In this document: positions 19,498 to 29,268 of the stretch, piece after piece
Position numbering within the stretch: the stretch's first letter is position 1
How the letters are laid out: each line of letters starts with the position of its first letter
NCBI GenBank assembly: GCA_002162755.1
Contig: MAAS01000021.1
Span: forward strand, 1 to 64,000
Source: Gammaproteobacteria bacterium 50_400_T64
Lineage (GTDB): Bacteria; Pseudomonadota; Gammaproteobacteria; Pseudomonadales; Porticoccaceae
DNA: 64,000 nucleotides
Direction: 5' to 3'
Notes under the pieces: model-generated
What the model saw: only the letters and a program-made list of their open reading frames with translations
The model's database searches: none
What the model was told of the DNA's origin: nothing
Translations under genes and position numbers: made by a program

Positions 19498-19794
19498 CAA
19501 CCCTCTCCTTGTTATACGAAAACCTGTTTGAGAAAACCCTTCAGGGACAGGATGAAATTAACACCACCTCTTGCCCCTTACCTGCACACTGCTAATGACC
19601 CTCGAAAAATGATCAATCAACATCAATAATACTGTGAATAATAACAATGCTGCTCTTGCGCCCACAAGCATTTGCACTCTGCTTAATAGCCACACTTCCT
19701 GTAACCACTGCACCAAGCAGTGACTGCGAAAAAAACAGGCGGAATTGGGGTAAGATCAACCCACAAATAACAACACCAAAAGGCCTGACACATT
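19498..19794. other. Divergent intergenic region (hydrolase-mlaA / MBL gene)
   Basis: Nearly 300 bases between two divergent starts. No gene, strong hairpin or confident promoter is visible. An AAAGG box lies just before the MBL-fold gene. Confidence 0.4.
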
Positions 19795-20670
19795 ATGACT
19801 GACCGACGTTACGAACAACTCAGCTGGAAAATTGGCAAGGTATCCATTACTCGACTGGTCGAGGTGGTGATAAAAGCCCCTATTCCCTCCCTTTTTCCCG
19901 AACGCAGTGCCACAGAGTTAACGGCTTACGATGACTGGTTACGGCCGAACTTTCTCGATGCCGATGGCGATATGATATTAAGCATTCACGCCTTCTTAAT
20001 TAGCGTAGGCGACTTAAATATTATCGTCGACACCTGCGCGGGCAACGGCAAAAAACTGCCCTTGTATGACGAGTGGGTCGACATGAACACGCCCTTCCTC
20101 GAGAATATGGCCAAACTGGGTTTCCCTGCCGATAAAATCGACCGCGTGCTCTGCACCCATCTGCACTTCGACCACGTTGGCTGGAACACCCATTTGGTCG
20201 ACGGCAAATGGATTCCCACCTTTCCCAATGCCCGCTATTTGTTTGGTGCCGCTGAATGGGACTTCTGGAAAGACGAGGAAGACCCTTACGAAAGCCATGC
20301 CCTCGACCACGCACTACAGCCTATTTTTGATGCAGGGCAAGTCGACCTGGTCGAATCCACTCACAAGATCTGCGATGAAATAAGCCTTATTCCCACCCCC
20401 GGACACACCCCTGGGCACGTCAGTATTCATATTCAGTCAGACGGTGAAGAAGCGGTCATTACCGGCGATATGTTCCACCACCCTCTGCAAATGGCTAAAC
20501 CCGGCTGGATTGATGGTGCCGACGTGGAGAGTAGCCTGGCCGAAAAAACCCGCATCGAATTTATGCAGCGCTTTGGTGATACTAAGGCCACAGTACTGGG
20601 CACCCACTTTGCCACCCCCACTGCCGGCAAAATTGTTAGTGATGGCAAAGGGTATAAGTTCGAAAGTTAA
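19795..20670 (+). CDS. MBL-fold metallohydrolase
   Basis: A 291-residue metallo-beta-lactamase-fold enzyme. All metal ligands are present: THLHFDHVGW (His122, His124, Asp126, His127), His204 in TPGHTPGH, Asp225 in ITGDMFHHP and His271 in LGTHFATP. There is no signal peptide, so it is cytoplasmic. The overall pattern resembles lactonase- or methyl-parathion-hydrolase-like members, but substrate cannot be read from the sequence. It stands alone on the plus strand, converging on tusA. Confidence 0.88.
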   Translation: MTDRRYEQLSWKIGKVSITRLVEVVIKAPIPSLFPERSATELTAYDDWLRPNFLDADGDMILSIHAFLISVGDLNIIVDTCAGNGKKLPLYDEWVDMNTPFLENMAKLGFPADKIDRVLCTHLHFDHVGWNTHLVDGKWIPTFPNARYLFGAAEWDFWKDEEDPYESHALDHALQPIFDAGQVDLVESTHKICDEISLIPTPGHTPGHVSIHIQSDGEEAVITGDMFHHPLQMAKPGWIDGADVESSLAEKTRIEFMQRFGDTKATVLGTHFATPTAGKIVSDGKGYKFES

Positions 20671-20673
20671 AGC

Positions 20674-20713
20674 AAAAAAAGGTGGTAGGCCTGCAATCAG
20701 CAGGCCTACCACC
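20674..20713 (-). terminator. Intrinsic terminator of tusA
   Basis: A perfect 14-bp stem (GGTGGTAGGCCTGC, five-base loop, exact complement) at 20681-20713 is followed on the minus strand by seven T residues (20674-20680). The plus strand has no T-run after the stem, so it mainly serves tusA, though it may also slow transcription from the MBL gene. Confidence 0.88.
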
Positions 20714-20745
20714 CGCTGTCAATTACCCTAGAAACAGCCCGCACA

Positions 20746-20994
20746 TCAGCCCCGGCGAATAAAATAAATGTAAGCCTCGCCCTGCTGATAATATTGTATT
20801 AATTCGTGATCGAGAAATTGGCAGAACTTAGGAATATCCCGCTCAGTCGAGGGGTCTGTCGCCACCACTTTAATCACCTGCCCTATAGCCACATCACGCA
20901 CGGCACCGTGCAGCATCATTACTGGCTCGGGGCACAATAAGCCCGAGGTATCGAGCAAAGTATCAAAATCAGAACTATCTTTAGGCGCTGTCAT
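20746..20994 (-). CDS. tusA: Sulfur carrier protein TusA
   Basis: Small sulfurtransferase that relays sulfur for tRNA 2-thiouridine synthesis and other routes. The 82-residue protein has the family Cys-Pro-x-Pro motif CPEP (Cys21, the persulfide carrier) after LLDTSGLL and the conserved ATDPSTERDIPKFC region. It is a single-gene unit with its own terminator. Other SirA-like proteins share this fold, but length and motif fit TusA. Confidence 0.93.
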   Translation of the reverse strand: MTAPKDSSDFDTLLDTSGLLCPEPVMMLHGAVRDVAIGQVIKVVATDPSTERDIPKFCQFLDHELIQYYQQGEAYIYFIRRG

Positions 20995-21139
20995 TGGCGT
21001 ATTTTCTCAGATGCTGGCGGACAGGAAAAGAGGCAGCGCGTATGATAGCGGTTCGGCTCACCCCGTTGCATTAAGCAAACGTTAAGCGAGGTGTAAGCCG
21101 GCAATTCGAACGACGTATTATCTATTATAGAGTCCAACA

Positions 21140-21427
21140 ATGATCACCGTATTAATTGAACGCCATATCGCCCCTGGCATGGGCAGCACCTACAACAATT
21201 TTGCCCGCAAAATGCTCCAGGCCACTGTCTCCGCACCCGGTTTTATTTCGGGAGAATCTCTACACGGGATCGAAGACCAGTATGTGCGTTATATTTTGAT
21301 CAAGATGCAAAGCCGGGAAAACTGGCAAGACTGGCTCGCCTCCCCTGAGCGCAGAGAAGTCGTTTCGCTGCTTTCCTCCATTCTCGTGCTACCCGAAAAA
21401 ATCACCTTACTGAATCACGGCAACTAA
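21140..21427 (+). CDS. Antibiotic biosynthesis monooxygenase (ABM) domain protein
   Basis: A 95-residue dimeric alpha-beta barrel protein of the ABM superfamily: the ITVLIERHIAPG start, SAPGFISGESLHG centre and WQDWLASPERREV end are typical. Family members include quinol monooxygenases and heme-degrading enzymes, but also many of unknown role. No cofactor residues can be assigned. It is preceded by a short AT-rich stretch and converges on pgeF. Confidence 0.8.
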   Translation: MITVLIERHIAPGMGSTYNNFARKMLQATVSAPGFISGESLHGIEDQYVRYILIKMQSRENWQDWLASPERREVVSLLSSILVLPEKITLLNHGN

Positions 21428-21453
21428 AATCTAACAGGCTGTTAAAGGCCCAT

Positions 21454-22206
21454 TTAGCTCTCTATCCAGATTAGGCTCGCCATACGCCCTGTTTGCCCTT
21501 CACGCCGATAGGAATAAAAGCGCTCGGTATCAGCATAAGTGCAGTAGTCACCGCCATAAATACGTGTCACGCCAAGCCCGTGTAGCTGGATGCGGGCGAG
21601 TTGATAGAGGTCGGCATAGTAATGGCCGGGGCGGTTTTTTGAGGGGATAAAGCAAGCCTCGGTCAACGCCTGATCATCCCCCTGCGCCCCGACCAAAAAA
21701 GTGTCTCTCACTTCACTACCCACTTCAAAGTGTTGCTGGCTGATAGCGGGGCCTAGATAGGCGGAAATAGCTTCTGCGTCAACGCCCATCGCCACCACAG
21801 TTTCACCCAGCACACCCGCGACTAATCCGCGCCAACCGGCATGGGCTGCGGCTACCACCGAGCCATCGTCATTGCACAACAATACGGGCAGGCAATCAGC
21901 CGTCTGAATCACGCAGGCCTGCCCTGGCGCACGGCTCACGCACGCATCGGCATTGCGCTGGGACGGGTGTTTTATAGCGGCAGCGGCATCGACCACGCGG
22001 ATTCCGTGTTCTTGAACCAACCACGGTAAAGGCTGAACCAGCGCTAACTGCGCCGCCAAATCACAGCGATTACCTAACACTTGCTGCTGACATTCGTCGC
22101 TGTCATCAAGAGCATTCAGTAACTTGCCCGCTGCCCCCATCGGCTGGCCCACGCGAGTGGTGATAATACTTTTCACCCCCGGTGGCAGAGGCCATTGCGG
22201 TAGCAA
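21454..22206 (-). CDS. pgeF: Peptidoglycan editing factor PgeF (laccase-domain protein YfiH)
   Basis: A multicopper-oxidase-like fold protein; in E. coli it removes L-Ser wrongly built into UDP-MurNAc peptides. Family motifs include QEHGIRVV-like WLVQEHGIRVVDA, DACVSRAPGQACVIQTADCLPVLL and AAHAGWRGLVAGV, with metal-site His and Cys in place. I choose the TTG at 22206 (250 residues, LPQWPLPPG start as in relatives). A GTG at 22275 overlapping rluD or a longer frame to 22332 are possible. It follows rluD on the same strand, a very common pair. Confidence 0.9.
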   Translation of the reverse strand: MLPQWPLPPGVKSIITTRVGQPMGAAGKLLNALDDSDECQQQVLGNRCDLAAQLALVQPLPWLVQEHGIRVVDAAAAIKHPSQRNADACVSRAPGQACVIQTADCLPVLLCNDDGSVVAAAHAGWRGLVAGVLGETVVAMGVDAEAISAYLGPAISQQHFEVGSEVRDTFLVGAQGDDQALTEACFIPSKNRPGHYYADLYQLARIQLHGLGVTRIYGGDYCTYADTERFYSYRREGQTGRMASLIWIES

Positions 22207-22255
22207 ATACTGAAATTCACCGTTTACAGGGTCAGCAGAATCAAAGCCCTGCACC

Positions 22256-23242
22256 TCAAACGCTGGAGGATTCACGCTGTAATACGTCCAGTAGTTGCTG
22301 CATATCCTCTGGCAGAGACGATTCCCATTCAACGGTTTCGCCCGAGTGAGGGTGGATAAAGCTCAGCCGTAACGCGTGTAAAGCCTGGCGGGGGAACTCA
22401 CGCAGCGCCGTCGATAACTCTGCACTACTGCCTGCACTCAAGCGCAGCCGCCCGCCATAGACCACATCGCCCACCAGCGGATAACCGAGATGCGCCATAT
22501 GCACACGGATTTGATGAGTGCGGCCAGTTTCCAGCGCAACTTCAACATGGCTGTGGCCGGCAAAGCGTTCCACCAAACGGTAGTGACTAATCGCCTCCCG
22601 ATAGCGACTACCAGCTTCACGCCCGGGACGCAGTACCGCCATCCGCGTGCGACTGGTGGGATGGCGACCTATCGGCACATCGACAGTGCCACCGCCGGTC
22701 ATCACGCCCTGCACGATGGCGCGGTAGTGACGTTTGACGCTGCGATCTTTTAGCTGAGTGGTCAGCGAGTGATGGGCCTCTAAGGTTTTCGCCACCACCA
22801 TTAAGCCGGTGGTATCTTTATCGAGGCGATGAACGATGCCGGCACGGGGCACAGTCGCCAATTGCTCGCAGTGGTAAAGCAAGCCATTGAGCAAGGTCCC
22901 GTCGGGGTTGCCGGCCCCCGGGTGTACCACTAGCCCTGCGGCTTTATTAACGACAATCACGCTGGCATCTTCAAAAATAATCTCGAAGGGCACGGGTTGC
23001 GGCAACCATTCACCCTCAGCCTCTAAGCGAGCATTGAGGGTGAGGCACTCCCCACCTAGCATTTTTTCGCGGGTCTTCCCGGTTCGGCCATCAACCTGCA
23101 GAGCGCCATCGCGTATCCACTGTTGTAAACGCGTGCGGGAATAGGCAGCAAATAATTCAGCCGCCGCCTGGTCGAGGCGACTACCGCTTAAGTGGGTCGG
23201 AACATCGGCCTGTAAAGAAATTTCACTTTGATCAGAAAGCAT
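22256..23242 (-). CDS. rluD: 23S rRNA pseudouridine synthase RluD
   Basis: Makes pseudouridines at positions 1911, 1915 and 1917 of 23S rRNA helix 69 (E. coli numbering). An N-terminal S4 RNA-binding domain (about residues 18-75) is followed by the catalytic domain with the HRLDKDTTGLMVVAKT motif containing the catalytic Asp, and HQIRVHMAHLGYPLVGD. The 328 residues match the family. It is divergent from bamD and followed by pgeF, the standard arrangement. Confidence 0.96.
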   Translation of the reverse strand: MLSDQSEISLQADVPTHLSGSRLDQAAAELFAAYSRTRLQQWIRDGALQVDGRTGKTREKMLGGECLTLNARLEAEGEWLPQPVPFEIIFEDASVIVVNKAAGLVVHPGAGNPDGTLLNGLLYHCEQLATVPRAGIVHRLDKDTTGLMVVAKTLEAHHSLTTQLKDRSVKRHYRAIVQGVMTGGGTVDVPIGRHPTSRTRMAVLRPGREAGSRYREAISHYRLVERFAGHSHVEVALETGRTHQIRVHMAHLGYPLVGDVVYGGRLRLSAGSSAELSTALREFPRQALHALRLSFIHPHSGETVEWESSLPEDMQQLLDVLQRESSSV

Positions 23243-23385
23243 TCGGTATTTAGCTTCTCGTTGAGCTATGGTTAAATGTCGATTCTACAGGGCGATGCCT
23301 CACACGCAAAACGACTGCATAATTACGACTGCAAATTCATTAATACCCAGCGTTCGATCGCTGATCTATTGGACCCCTTCCCGCC

Positions 23386-24432
23386 ATGCGTTTTTCTGCC
23401 CTGCTGATCCTTTGTTCACTGTTAATTTCTGCCTGTTCCTGGATGCCCTTTGTCGATTCTGAAGAAGAAAAGGCAGAGACGACAGAAGAGGAAGCAATGC
23501 AGCTCAGTGAACAACGGCTAAGAGATAAAATACGCGCCAACCTCAATGCGCGTAACTGGTCTGATGCCGTCATTAATCTGAATGCCTTCGAAGCCCAGTT
23601 TCCTTTTGGCAACTATGCCGACCAGGCTCAGCTGGAATTAATTTACGTCTACCATGAGTCCACCGATCATGAAGGTGCCATGGCTTCAGCTGATCGTTTT
23701 ATTCGCCTGCACCCGCGCCACCCCAGCGTCGATTACGCCTACTATATAAAAGGTCTTTCAGCGACTCTGCAAAGCAAGGGGCTTTTTAGCAACCGCTCAC
23801 CCGTCGATACCTCAAAAAGAGATCCCGGTAGCGCTCGCGCGGCCTTTGCAACGTTTAGCGACCTAATTACTCATTATCCCAACAGTCCCTACGCCGCCGA
23901 TGCTCGCCAACGTATGCTCAGCCTACGCAATGAACTGGCCAGACACGAAATTCACGCAGCAAATTATTATTTTAAACGCGAGGCTTATTTAGCCGCTGCC
24001 AATCGTGGTCGTTATGTGATTGAGAATTTTCAACAAACACCCGCTGTACCCGACGCATTAGCGGTCATGGCCGAAGCCTATTACTTACTCGGCTTGCAGG
24101 ATCTCGCGGCTGAGGCAGCGCAGGCACTAGCCCTCAACTATCCGCGACATCCCTCTCTCGACGAGCAGGGCGAATTCCTCTACGAGTCAGAACGCACCAT
24201 CAATAAAGGCGCCTGGATAAGCCGACTAACATTTGGCTACTACACATCTGAAAATCCACCCTCTTTTGATAGCAGAGAAATCTACAACAACCCCTTGGCA
24301 AAGATCCACGCTAAAAGCGACGATGTGTCGATTGCACCTCCGGAAGATAAGTCTTTACTCAACAAAATGACCTTTGGTGTTTTTGGATCTAACGACGATG
24401 AGCCAGAAGATTCGGCCAGCTCTCAGGAATAG
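23386..24432 (+). CDS. bamD: Outer membrane protein assembly factor BamD
   Basis: Lipoprotein of the BAM complex that inserts beta-barrel proteins. The signal ends in a good lipobox (LISAC, lipidated Cys17). TPR-like helices follow (VINLNAFEAQFPFGNYADQAQLELIYVYH-type repeats, with YYIKGL and FSDLITHYPNSPYAADARQRM). The family is usually about 240-260 residues; this one has 348. The extra C-terminal portion, after about residue 265, is hydrophilic and acidic and ends in a Ser/Glu-rich tail. No strong ribosome-binding site precedes the ATG. Confidence 0.95.
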   Translation: MRFSALLILCSLLISACSWMPFVDSEEEKAETTEEEAMQLSEQRLRDKIRANLNARNWSDAVINLNAFEAQFPFGNYADQAQLELIYVYHESTDHEGAMASADRFIRLHPRHPSVDYAYYIKGLSATLQSKGLFSNRSPVDTSKRDPGSARAAFATFSDLITHYPNSPYAADARQRMLSLRNELARHEIHAANYYFKREAYLAAANRGRYVIENFQQTPAVPDALAVMAEAYYLLGLQDLAAEAAQALALNYPRHPSLDEQGEFLYESERTINKGAWISRLTFGYYTSENPPSFDSREIYNNPLAKIHAKSDDVSIAPPEDKSLLNKMTFGVFGSNDDEPEDSASSQE

Positions 24433-24441
24433 AACAAAACC

Positions 24442-24496
24442 AGTACTCCATCAACCTTGTATTGATGGAGTACTAGAAGCGGCTCAAAAAGCCGCT
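24442..24496. terminator. Two hairpins between convergent bamD and nadE
   Basis: A perfect 13-bp stem (24442-24454 with 24462-24474, 7-base loop) is followed by a 7-bp stem AGCGGCT/AGCCGCT (24478-24496). On the minus strand the larger stem is followed by GGTTTTG, a weak T-run. Position between convergent genes suggests bidirectional termination. Confidence 0.55.
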
Positions 24497-24510
24497 CCTG
24501 TGAGCCTGCT

Positions 24511-26139
24511 TTATTCTCCCGAACGCCAACCATTGGTAATCGGATAACGCCGATCACGCCCAAAGCCCCTCTCTGTAATACGCAAACCTATCGGCGCTTG
24601 CTGGCGTTTGTATTCGTTAATATCCACCATGCGCAGAATGCGATGAACGTCATCGGCATCAAAGCCCCGAGCAATAATATCCAGCGCTGCCATATCTTCT
24701 TCAATATAAAGTTCTAGAATTTGGTCGAGTATTTCATAGGGCGGCAGGGTATCTTCATCGATCTGGTCGGGCGCCAGCTCCGCCGAGGGAGGACGGATAA
24801 TTACCGATTCCGGAATCACCTGTGAAAGGGTATTGCGATAGCGACACAAATCGAAAACCAGTAATTTTTTCACGTCTTTAAGTACATCGAGGCCGCCGGC
24901 CATATCGCCGTAGAGGGTTGCGTAACCCACGGACATTTCACTTTTATTGCCGGTGGTTAATACCAGCGAGCCCTTTTTATTGGAGATGGACATCAACAGC
25001 ACGCCACGGGAGCGAGCCTGCATATTTTCTTCGGTCTTATCCGCATCCAGACCGGCAAATTCGTCAGCGAGTGCTTCACTAAAGGCATTGTAAATAGGCT
25101 CAATGCCGATCACTTTGTAGGTCACGCCAAGAATATCGGCCTCGGCCTGAGCATCATCGAGACTCATCTGAGACGTGTAGCGAAAGGGCATCATCACCGC
25201 TTCAACGCGATCGGCACCCAGGGCATCAACAGCAATAGCCAGGGTCAATGCCGAATCAATACCACCGGACAAACCCAGTACTACGCCTTTAAAGCCATTC
25301 TTATTGACGTAGTCTCGAACACCCAGCACCAGCGCCTGATAAACGGTAGCGAGGTCTTCCGGAGTCGGTACGATAGTTTGCGGCGCTACCGTTACCCGCC
25401 CATCGGCCACTGTTAGATCGACCGTAAAGACACCTTCCTCAAACATCGGTGCCTGATAACAAAGCTCACCGGCAGCATCGACCACCATTGAACCGCCGCA
25501 GAACACCAGCTCATCCTGACCGCCAATCTGGTTGACGTAAACAATGGGAATATTGCCCTCGCGAGCACGCTCGGCAACGGTCGCCACACGCTCAGTCTGT
25601 TTGCCAACATGGAAAGGCGAGGCGTTGATATTGAAAATCACCTCGGCACCGGTCTTTCGAGCCTGCATTAAAGGCTCGTGCGACCAGATATCTTCGCAAA
25701 CACTGAGACCCACTTGCGCCCCGCAGATATCGACTACGCAGGGCGTAGTACCCGCCTCAAAGTAGCGCTTTTCATCAAATACCTGATAATTAGGCAGGCA
25801 GTTTTTTGCGTATTGAGCAATTAATTGACCGTCTTGTATTACGCCAGCCATATTGTAAAGCCGCCCCTCTTCGCGCCAGGGGTAACCGATAACGGCGACG
25901 ATGCCAGCACAGGCCGCCATCACTTCTGCCAGGGCTTTTTCGATACGAATTTGAATACTGGGCCGCAACAATAAATCTTCTGGCGGATAACCGCAAAGCA
26001 CCAACTCAGGGAAAATAACGATATCGGCTTTTAGCGTATCCCTCGCATTTGTCAGTGTTTCGATAACCAGTCGAGTATTACCGGGAATATCGCCCACTAG
26101 AGGGTTAATTTGCGCCAAAGCAACTTTCAGTGATGTCAT
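24511..26139 (-). CDS. nadE: Glutamine-dependent NAD+ synthetase
   Basis: Amidates nicotinate adenine dinucleotide to NAD+ using glutamine. The N-terminal nitrilase-like glutaminase domain (about 1-260) has the Glu in FPELVLCGYP, the Lys region around AKNCLPNY and the nucleophile in LSVCEDIW. The C-terminal synthetase domain has the PP-loop LGLSGGIDSALTLAIA and TGNKSEMSVGYATLYGD. The 542-residue length is normal for the two-domain type. Divergent from pilS. Confidence 0.96.
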   Translation of the reverse strand: MTSLKVALAQINPLVGDIPGNTRLVIETLTNARDTLKADIVIFPELVLCGYPPEDLLLRPSIQIRIEKALAEVMAACAGIVAVIGYPWREEGRLYNMAGVIQDGQLIAQYAKNCLPNYQVFDEKRYFEAGTTPCVVDICGAQVGLSVCEDIWSHEPLMQARKTGAEVIFNINASPFHVGKQTERVATVAERAREGNIPIVYVNQIGGQDELVFCGGSMVVDAAGELCYQAPMFEEGVFTVDLTVADGRVTVAPQTIVPTPEDLATVYQALVLGVRDYVNKNGFKGVVLGLSGGIDSALTLAIAVDALGADRVEAVMMPFRYTSQMSLDDAQAEADILGVTYKVIGIEPIYNAFSEALADEFAGLDADKTEENMQARSRGVLLMSISNKKGSLVLTTGNKSEMSVGYATLYGDMAGGLDVLKDVKKLLVFDLCRYRNTLSQVIPESVIIRPPSAELAPDQIDEDTLPPYEILDQILELYIEEDMAALDIIARGFDADDVHRILRMVDINEYKRQQAPIGLRITERGFGRDRRYPITNGWRSGE

Positions 26140-26217
26140 ACTGCTGACGTGTCCATAGATGAATAAGCCCGCTATTTTCAGCTAAAATTCAGTCAATAGC
26201 AAAATCCAGGTGCTTCA

Positions 26218-27858
26218 ATGCAAACAAGCAAGCCCGTCATAGACCCAGGCCACTTGGCGCAGGGCGCGGCAAAAGTCTACATCTATTATCGTTTCGCACT
26301 ATCCCTCGTACTACTGGTCATATTCTATTCCGACGCTGCAAGTCAGATTTTCGGCACTCACAACCCTCAGCTCTACCTGTTCACATCCATTAGCTATACG
26401 GCAGTAGCCACATTCACTCTCGCCTTATTATTAATTTGGCAGAAAGGTACGAGTAACAGCACATTACTGTTTACCCATTTTTTCCTCGACCTGATTGCCC
26501 TAATCTTGCTCATACACAGTAGTGGCGGCCCCAGTAGTGGTCTTGGGCTGCTGATGCTGATCACAGTCGCCGCCAGCTCACTGGTTTTCACCAATCAACT
26601 CGCTTTGCTGACTGCAGCCCTGGCAACTATTTTATTGCTCACCGAAGAGTTAATTTCAGCCTATGTCTTGAACGATAACAGTCGAGCCATATTTCCCGCG
26701 GGTTTACTCGGCTTTGTACTTTTTTTAACGGCCGTATTATTCAGATTACTCAACCAGCGCTTACGCCGTAGCGAACAAATTGCCCAACGCGAGTCTGATC
26801 AGGCCGCCCACCTGCAAGACCTCAACGAGATGATTATTCAGCGTATGCTGACGGGCATAGTGGTTGTTGATACTGCTGGCAAAATCGAGCTTATCAACAA
26901 CGCGGCCATAGAAATGCTCGGTGCGGGGACAAGTAATATCACTCTGGGTAGCGGCACAAGCCTGCGGGCAAGTCCGGTATTACATAAAGGCTACGAAGCC
27001 TGGTTAAACCAGCCGTGGCAAAAGCTGCCCGCCTTTAAAGTCAGTGAAAGCAGCACCGAGATTCAGGCAAAATTTGCCAATTTACAGCGCAGTGAAAACA
27101 AAAGCACGATCATTTTTCTGGAAGATACCCGCACTGCTGCGCAAAATGCCCAACGTCTCAAGCTAGCCTCTCTGGGGCGACTGACCGGCAGTATTGCCCA
27201 TGAAATCCGCAATCCTCTCGGCGCCATTAGTCACGCGGCTCAACTGCTGGCTGAGGAACAGAACGAACAGGGTTCAAGCAAGCGTCTCAGTGAAATCATC
27301 ATCAAGCACACCCAACGCCTCAATCAAGTCATCGAAAATGTCAGCCAGCTTTCGCGGCGCAAAGCGCCCGATGCACAAAACCTCCATCTGGGAAGCTGGT
27401 TAAACAGTTTTATCGAAGACTATAAAAACAGCTGCCCCAACGAATGTACCATTGAAATAGAAACTGACAGCCCCGCAACAATTATCGTTTTCGACACTAG
27501 CCAGCTGCAGCAGGTACTCACCAACCTGCTGGAAAATGCCCACCGCCACGGCCTCGAATACAGCTCCCAAGCCTGGGCCAAGTGCATTTGTCATATAGAC
27601 CCTCTCACCCAACGGCCCTGCCTTGATCTCTACGACCGAGGTGAGGGAATCGGCGAAGATGTGGTCGGGCAAATTTTTGAACCCTTTTACACAACCTCCC
27701 ACACCGGCTCTGGGCTGGGGCTTTACCTGGCTCGCGAGCTCTGTGAAATTAACTTTGCCACCCTCGATTACCAAGTGGCACAAAATGACAAACCGGGGTT
27801 TTTTAGAATCGGCTTTGCCCACCCCGAACAAGCACAACAGAGATTACACAATGACTAA
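26218..27858 (+). CDS. pilS: Two-component sensor histidine kinase PilS
   Basis: Membrane sensor controlling type IV pilin expression. Six hydrophobic segments fill residues 22-178, followed by a PAS-like region (about 200-300) and a kinase core: H-box SIAHEIRNPLGAISHA (His328), N-box NLLENAHRHG (around 440), G1 DRGEGIG (473-479) and G2 GSGLGLYLA. The 546-residue architecture and the adjacent pilR identify it. Its stop codon lies inside the first codons of pilR (overlap of 8 bases). Confidence 0.95.
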   Translation: MQTSKPVIDPGHLAQGAAKVYIYYRFALSLVLLVIFYSDAASQIFGTHNPQLYLFTSISYTAVATFTLALLLIWQKGTSNSTLLFTHFFLDLIALILLIHSSGGPSSGLGLLMLITVAASSLVFTNQLALLTAALATILLLTEELISAYVLNDNSRAIFPAGLLGFVLFLTAVLFRLLNQRLRRSEQIAQRESDQAAHLQDLNEMIIQRMLTGIVVVDTAGKIELINNAAIEMLGAGTSNITLGSGTSLRASPVLHKGYEAWLNQPWQKLPAFKVSESSTEIQAKFANLQRSENKSTIIFLEDTRTAAQNAQRLKLASLGRLTGSIAHEIRNPLGAISHAAQLLAEEQNEQGSSKRLSEIIIKHTQRLNQVIENVSQLSRRKAPDAQNLHLGSWLNSFIEDYKNSCPNECTIEIETDSPATIIVFDTSQLQQVLTNLLENAHRHGLEYSSQAWAKCICHIDPLTQRPCLDLYDRGEGIGEDVVGQIFEPFYTTSHTGSGLGLYLARELCEINFATLDYQVAQNDKPGFFRIGFAHPEQAQQRLHND

Positions 27859-29251
27859 AGAAAGAGCCCTGATTGTCGATGATGAGGCGGATATTCGTGA
27901 ACTACTGGCGATAACCTTAATCCAGATGAACCTTGAGGTTGATGAAGCCGAGACACTCAGCGAAGCCATCGAGGCCCTGAATAAAGAGTCCTATGCCTTT
28001 TGTCTGACCGATATGAAATTGCCCGACGGCAGCGGAATGGATCTCATCAGTGTTATTCAAAGCAAACACCCCAACATGCCCGTCGCCATGATCACCGCTT
28101 ACGGTAATACAGAAATCGCCGTTGAAGCCCTGAAGCTAGGCGCCTTCGATTTCGTCACGAAGCCTCTCGAGTTGCCTCGCCTGCGCACGATGGTCGAAGC
28201 TGCGCTGGCTCTCTCCTCGCAGACACCCGTGAATTTAAGTAAAAGCGCGGGGAAATTAACCGGTGACTCCGCCGTAATGGACACGCTACGCCAGCAGATT
28301 TCTCGCGTAGCACGTAGCCAGGCACCCATTTTTATCCACGGCGAGTCCGGCAGCGGCAAAGAAATTGTCGCCCGTAATATTCATTACAGCGGGCCCAAAG
28401 CCGAAGGGCCATTTATCCCGGTGAATTGCGGCGCCATTCCCTCCGAGCTAATGGAGAGCGAATTCTTCGGCCACAAAAAAGGTAGCTTTACCGGTGCTCA
28501 CCAGGATAAGAAAGGCTTATTTCAAAGTGCTGATGGCGGCACTCTGTTTCTCGATGAAGTCGCCGATCTGCCTCTTTCTATGCAGGTCAAACTGCTGCGC
28601 GGCATTCAGGAAAAGGCCGTGCGCCCCCTCGGTTCGGATCACGAAATACCTGTCGATATCAGAATTCTCAGCGCCTCCCACAAAGACCTCGATACCGAAA
28701 TTGCCAATGGTAACTTCCGCGAAGATCTTTATTACCGTATCAATGTGATCGAGTTGCAGGTGCCCCCGCTGCGGGACAGACAGGAAGACATCCCGCAATT
28801 GACTGATTTATTTCTGGCAAAATTTGCCGCTGATTTTAATTCTGACCCAGTGGCACTGTCAGCTGAAGCGCTGGACACCCTGTTGCACTACCCCTTCCCC
28901 GGCAATGTTCGTGAACTGGAAAACACCCTGGAAAGAGCCTTCACCCTTTGCGATGGCAAAGTTATCAAAGTGGCTGATCTACAATTAAAGGCCCGAAAAA
29001 CCAGCGTCACTATTGAGACTGAAGCTGGCGTGGTCGCTAGCCAGTCAGTCCAACAGCCCACCAGAAATAACAAGCAGGGTGAACACCAACTCAACGGCCA
29101 ATCAATTGACGATTATCTTGCCGAGATTGAGAGAGGTATTCTCGAAAAAGCCCTGGAAGAATGTCGCTGGAACAAAACGGCGACCGCAGAAAAACTCGGC
29201 ATTACTTTTCGCCAACTGCGCTATAAACTGAAAAAATTAAATATCGATTAA
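27851..29251 (+). CDS. pilR: Sigma-54-dependent response regulator PilR
   Basis: Transcription activator of the pilin gene. The receiver domain begins MTKERALIVDDEADIRELL with phospho-acceptor Asp54 and the conserved Lys in VTKPLEL. The AAA+ domain has Walker A GESGSGKE, the sigma-54 contact loop reading GSFTGA (Ser in place of the usual Ala, which other PilR-type proteins tolerate) and Walker B GGTLFLDEVADL. A Fis-type helix-turn-helix closes the protein (TATAEKLGITFRQLRYKLKKL). 466 residues from the ATG at 27851; an upstream open frame is only overlap with pilS. A likely target is the pilin promoter at 45510-45526. Confidence 0.96.
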   Translation: MTKERALIVDDEADIRELLAITLIQMNLEVDEAETLSEAIEALNKESYAFCLTDMKLPDGSGMDLISVIQSKHPNMPVAMITAYGNTEIAVEALKLGAFDFVTKPLELPRLRTMVEAALALSSQTPVNLSKSAGKLTGDSAVMDTLRQQISRVARSQAPIFIHGESGSGKEIVARNIHYSGPKAEGPFIPVNCGAIPSELMESEFFGHKKGSFTGAHQDKKGLFQSADGGTLFLDEVADLPLSMQVKLLRGIQEKAVRPLGSDHEIPVDIRILSASHKDLDTEIANGNFREDLYYRINVIELQVPPLRDRQEDIPQLTDLFLAKFAADFNSDPVALSAEALDTLLHYPFPGNVRELENTLERAFTLCDGKVIKVADLQLKARKTSVTIETEAGVVASQSVQQPTRNNKQGEHQLNGQSIDDYLAEIERGILEKALEECRWNKTATAEKLGITFRQLRYKLKKLNID

Positions 29252-29268
29252 GCTGTGGAAGGGCTATT

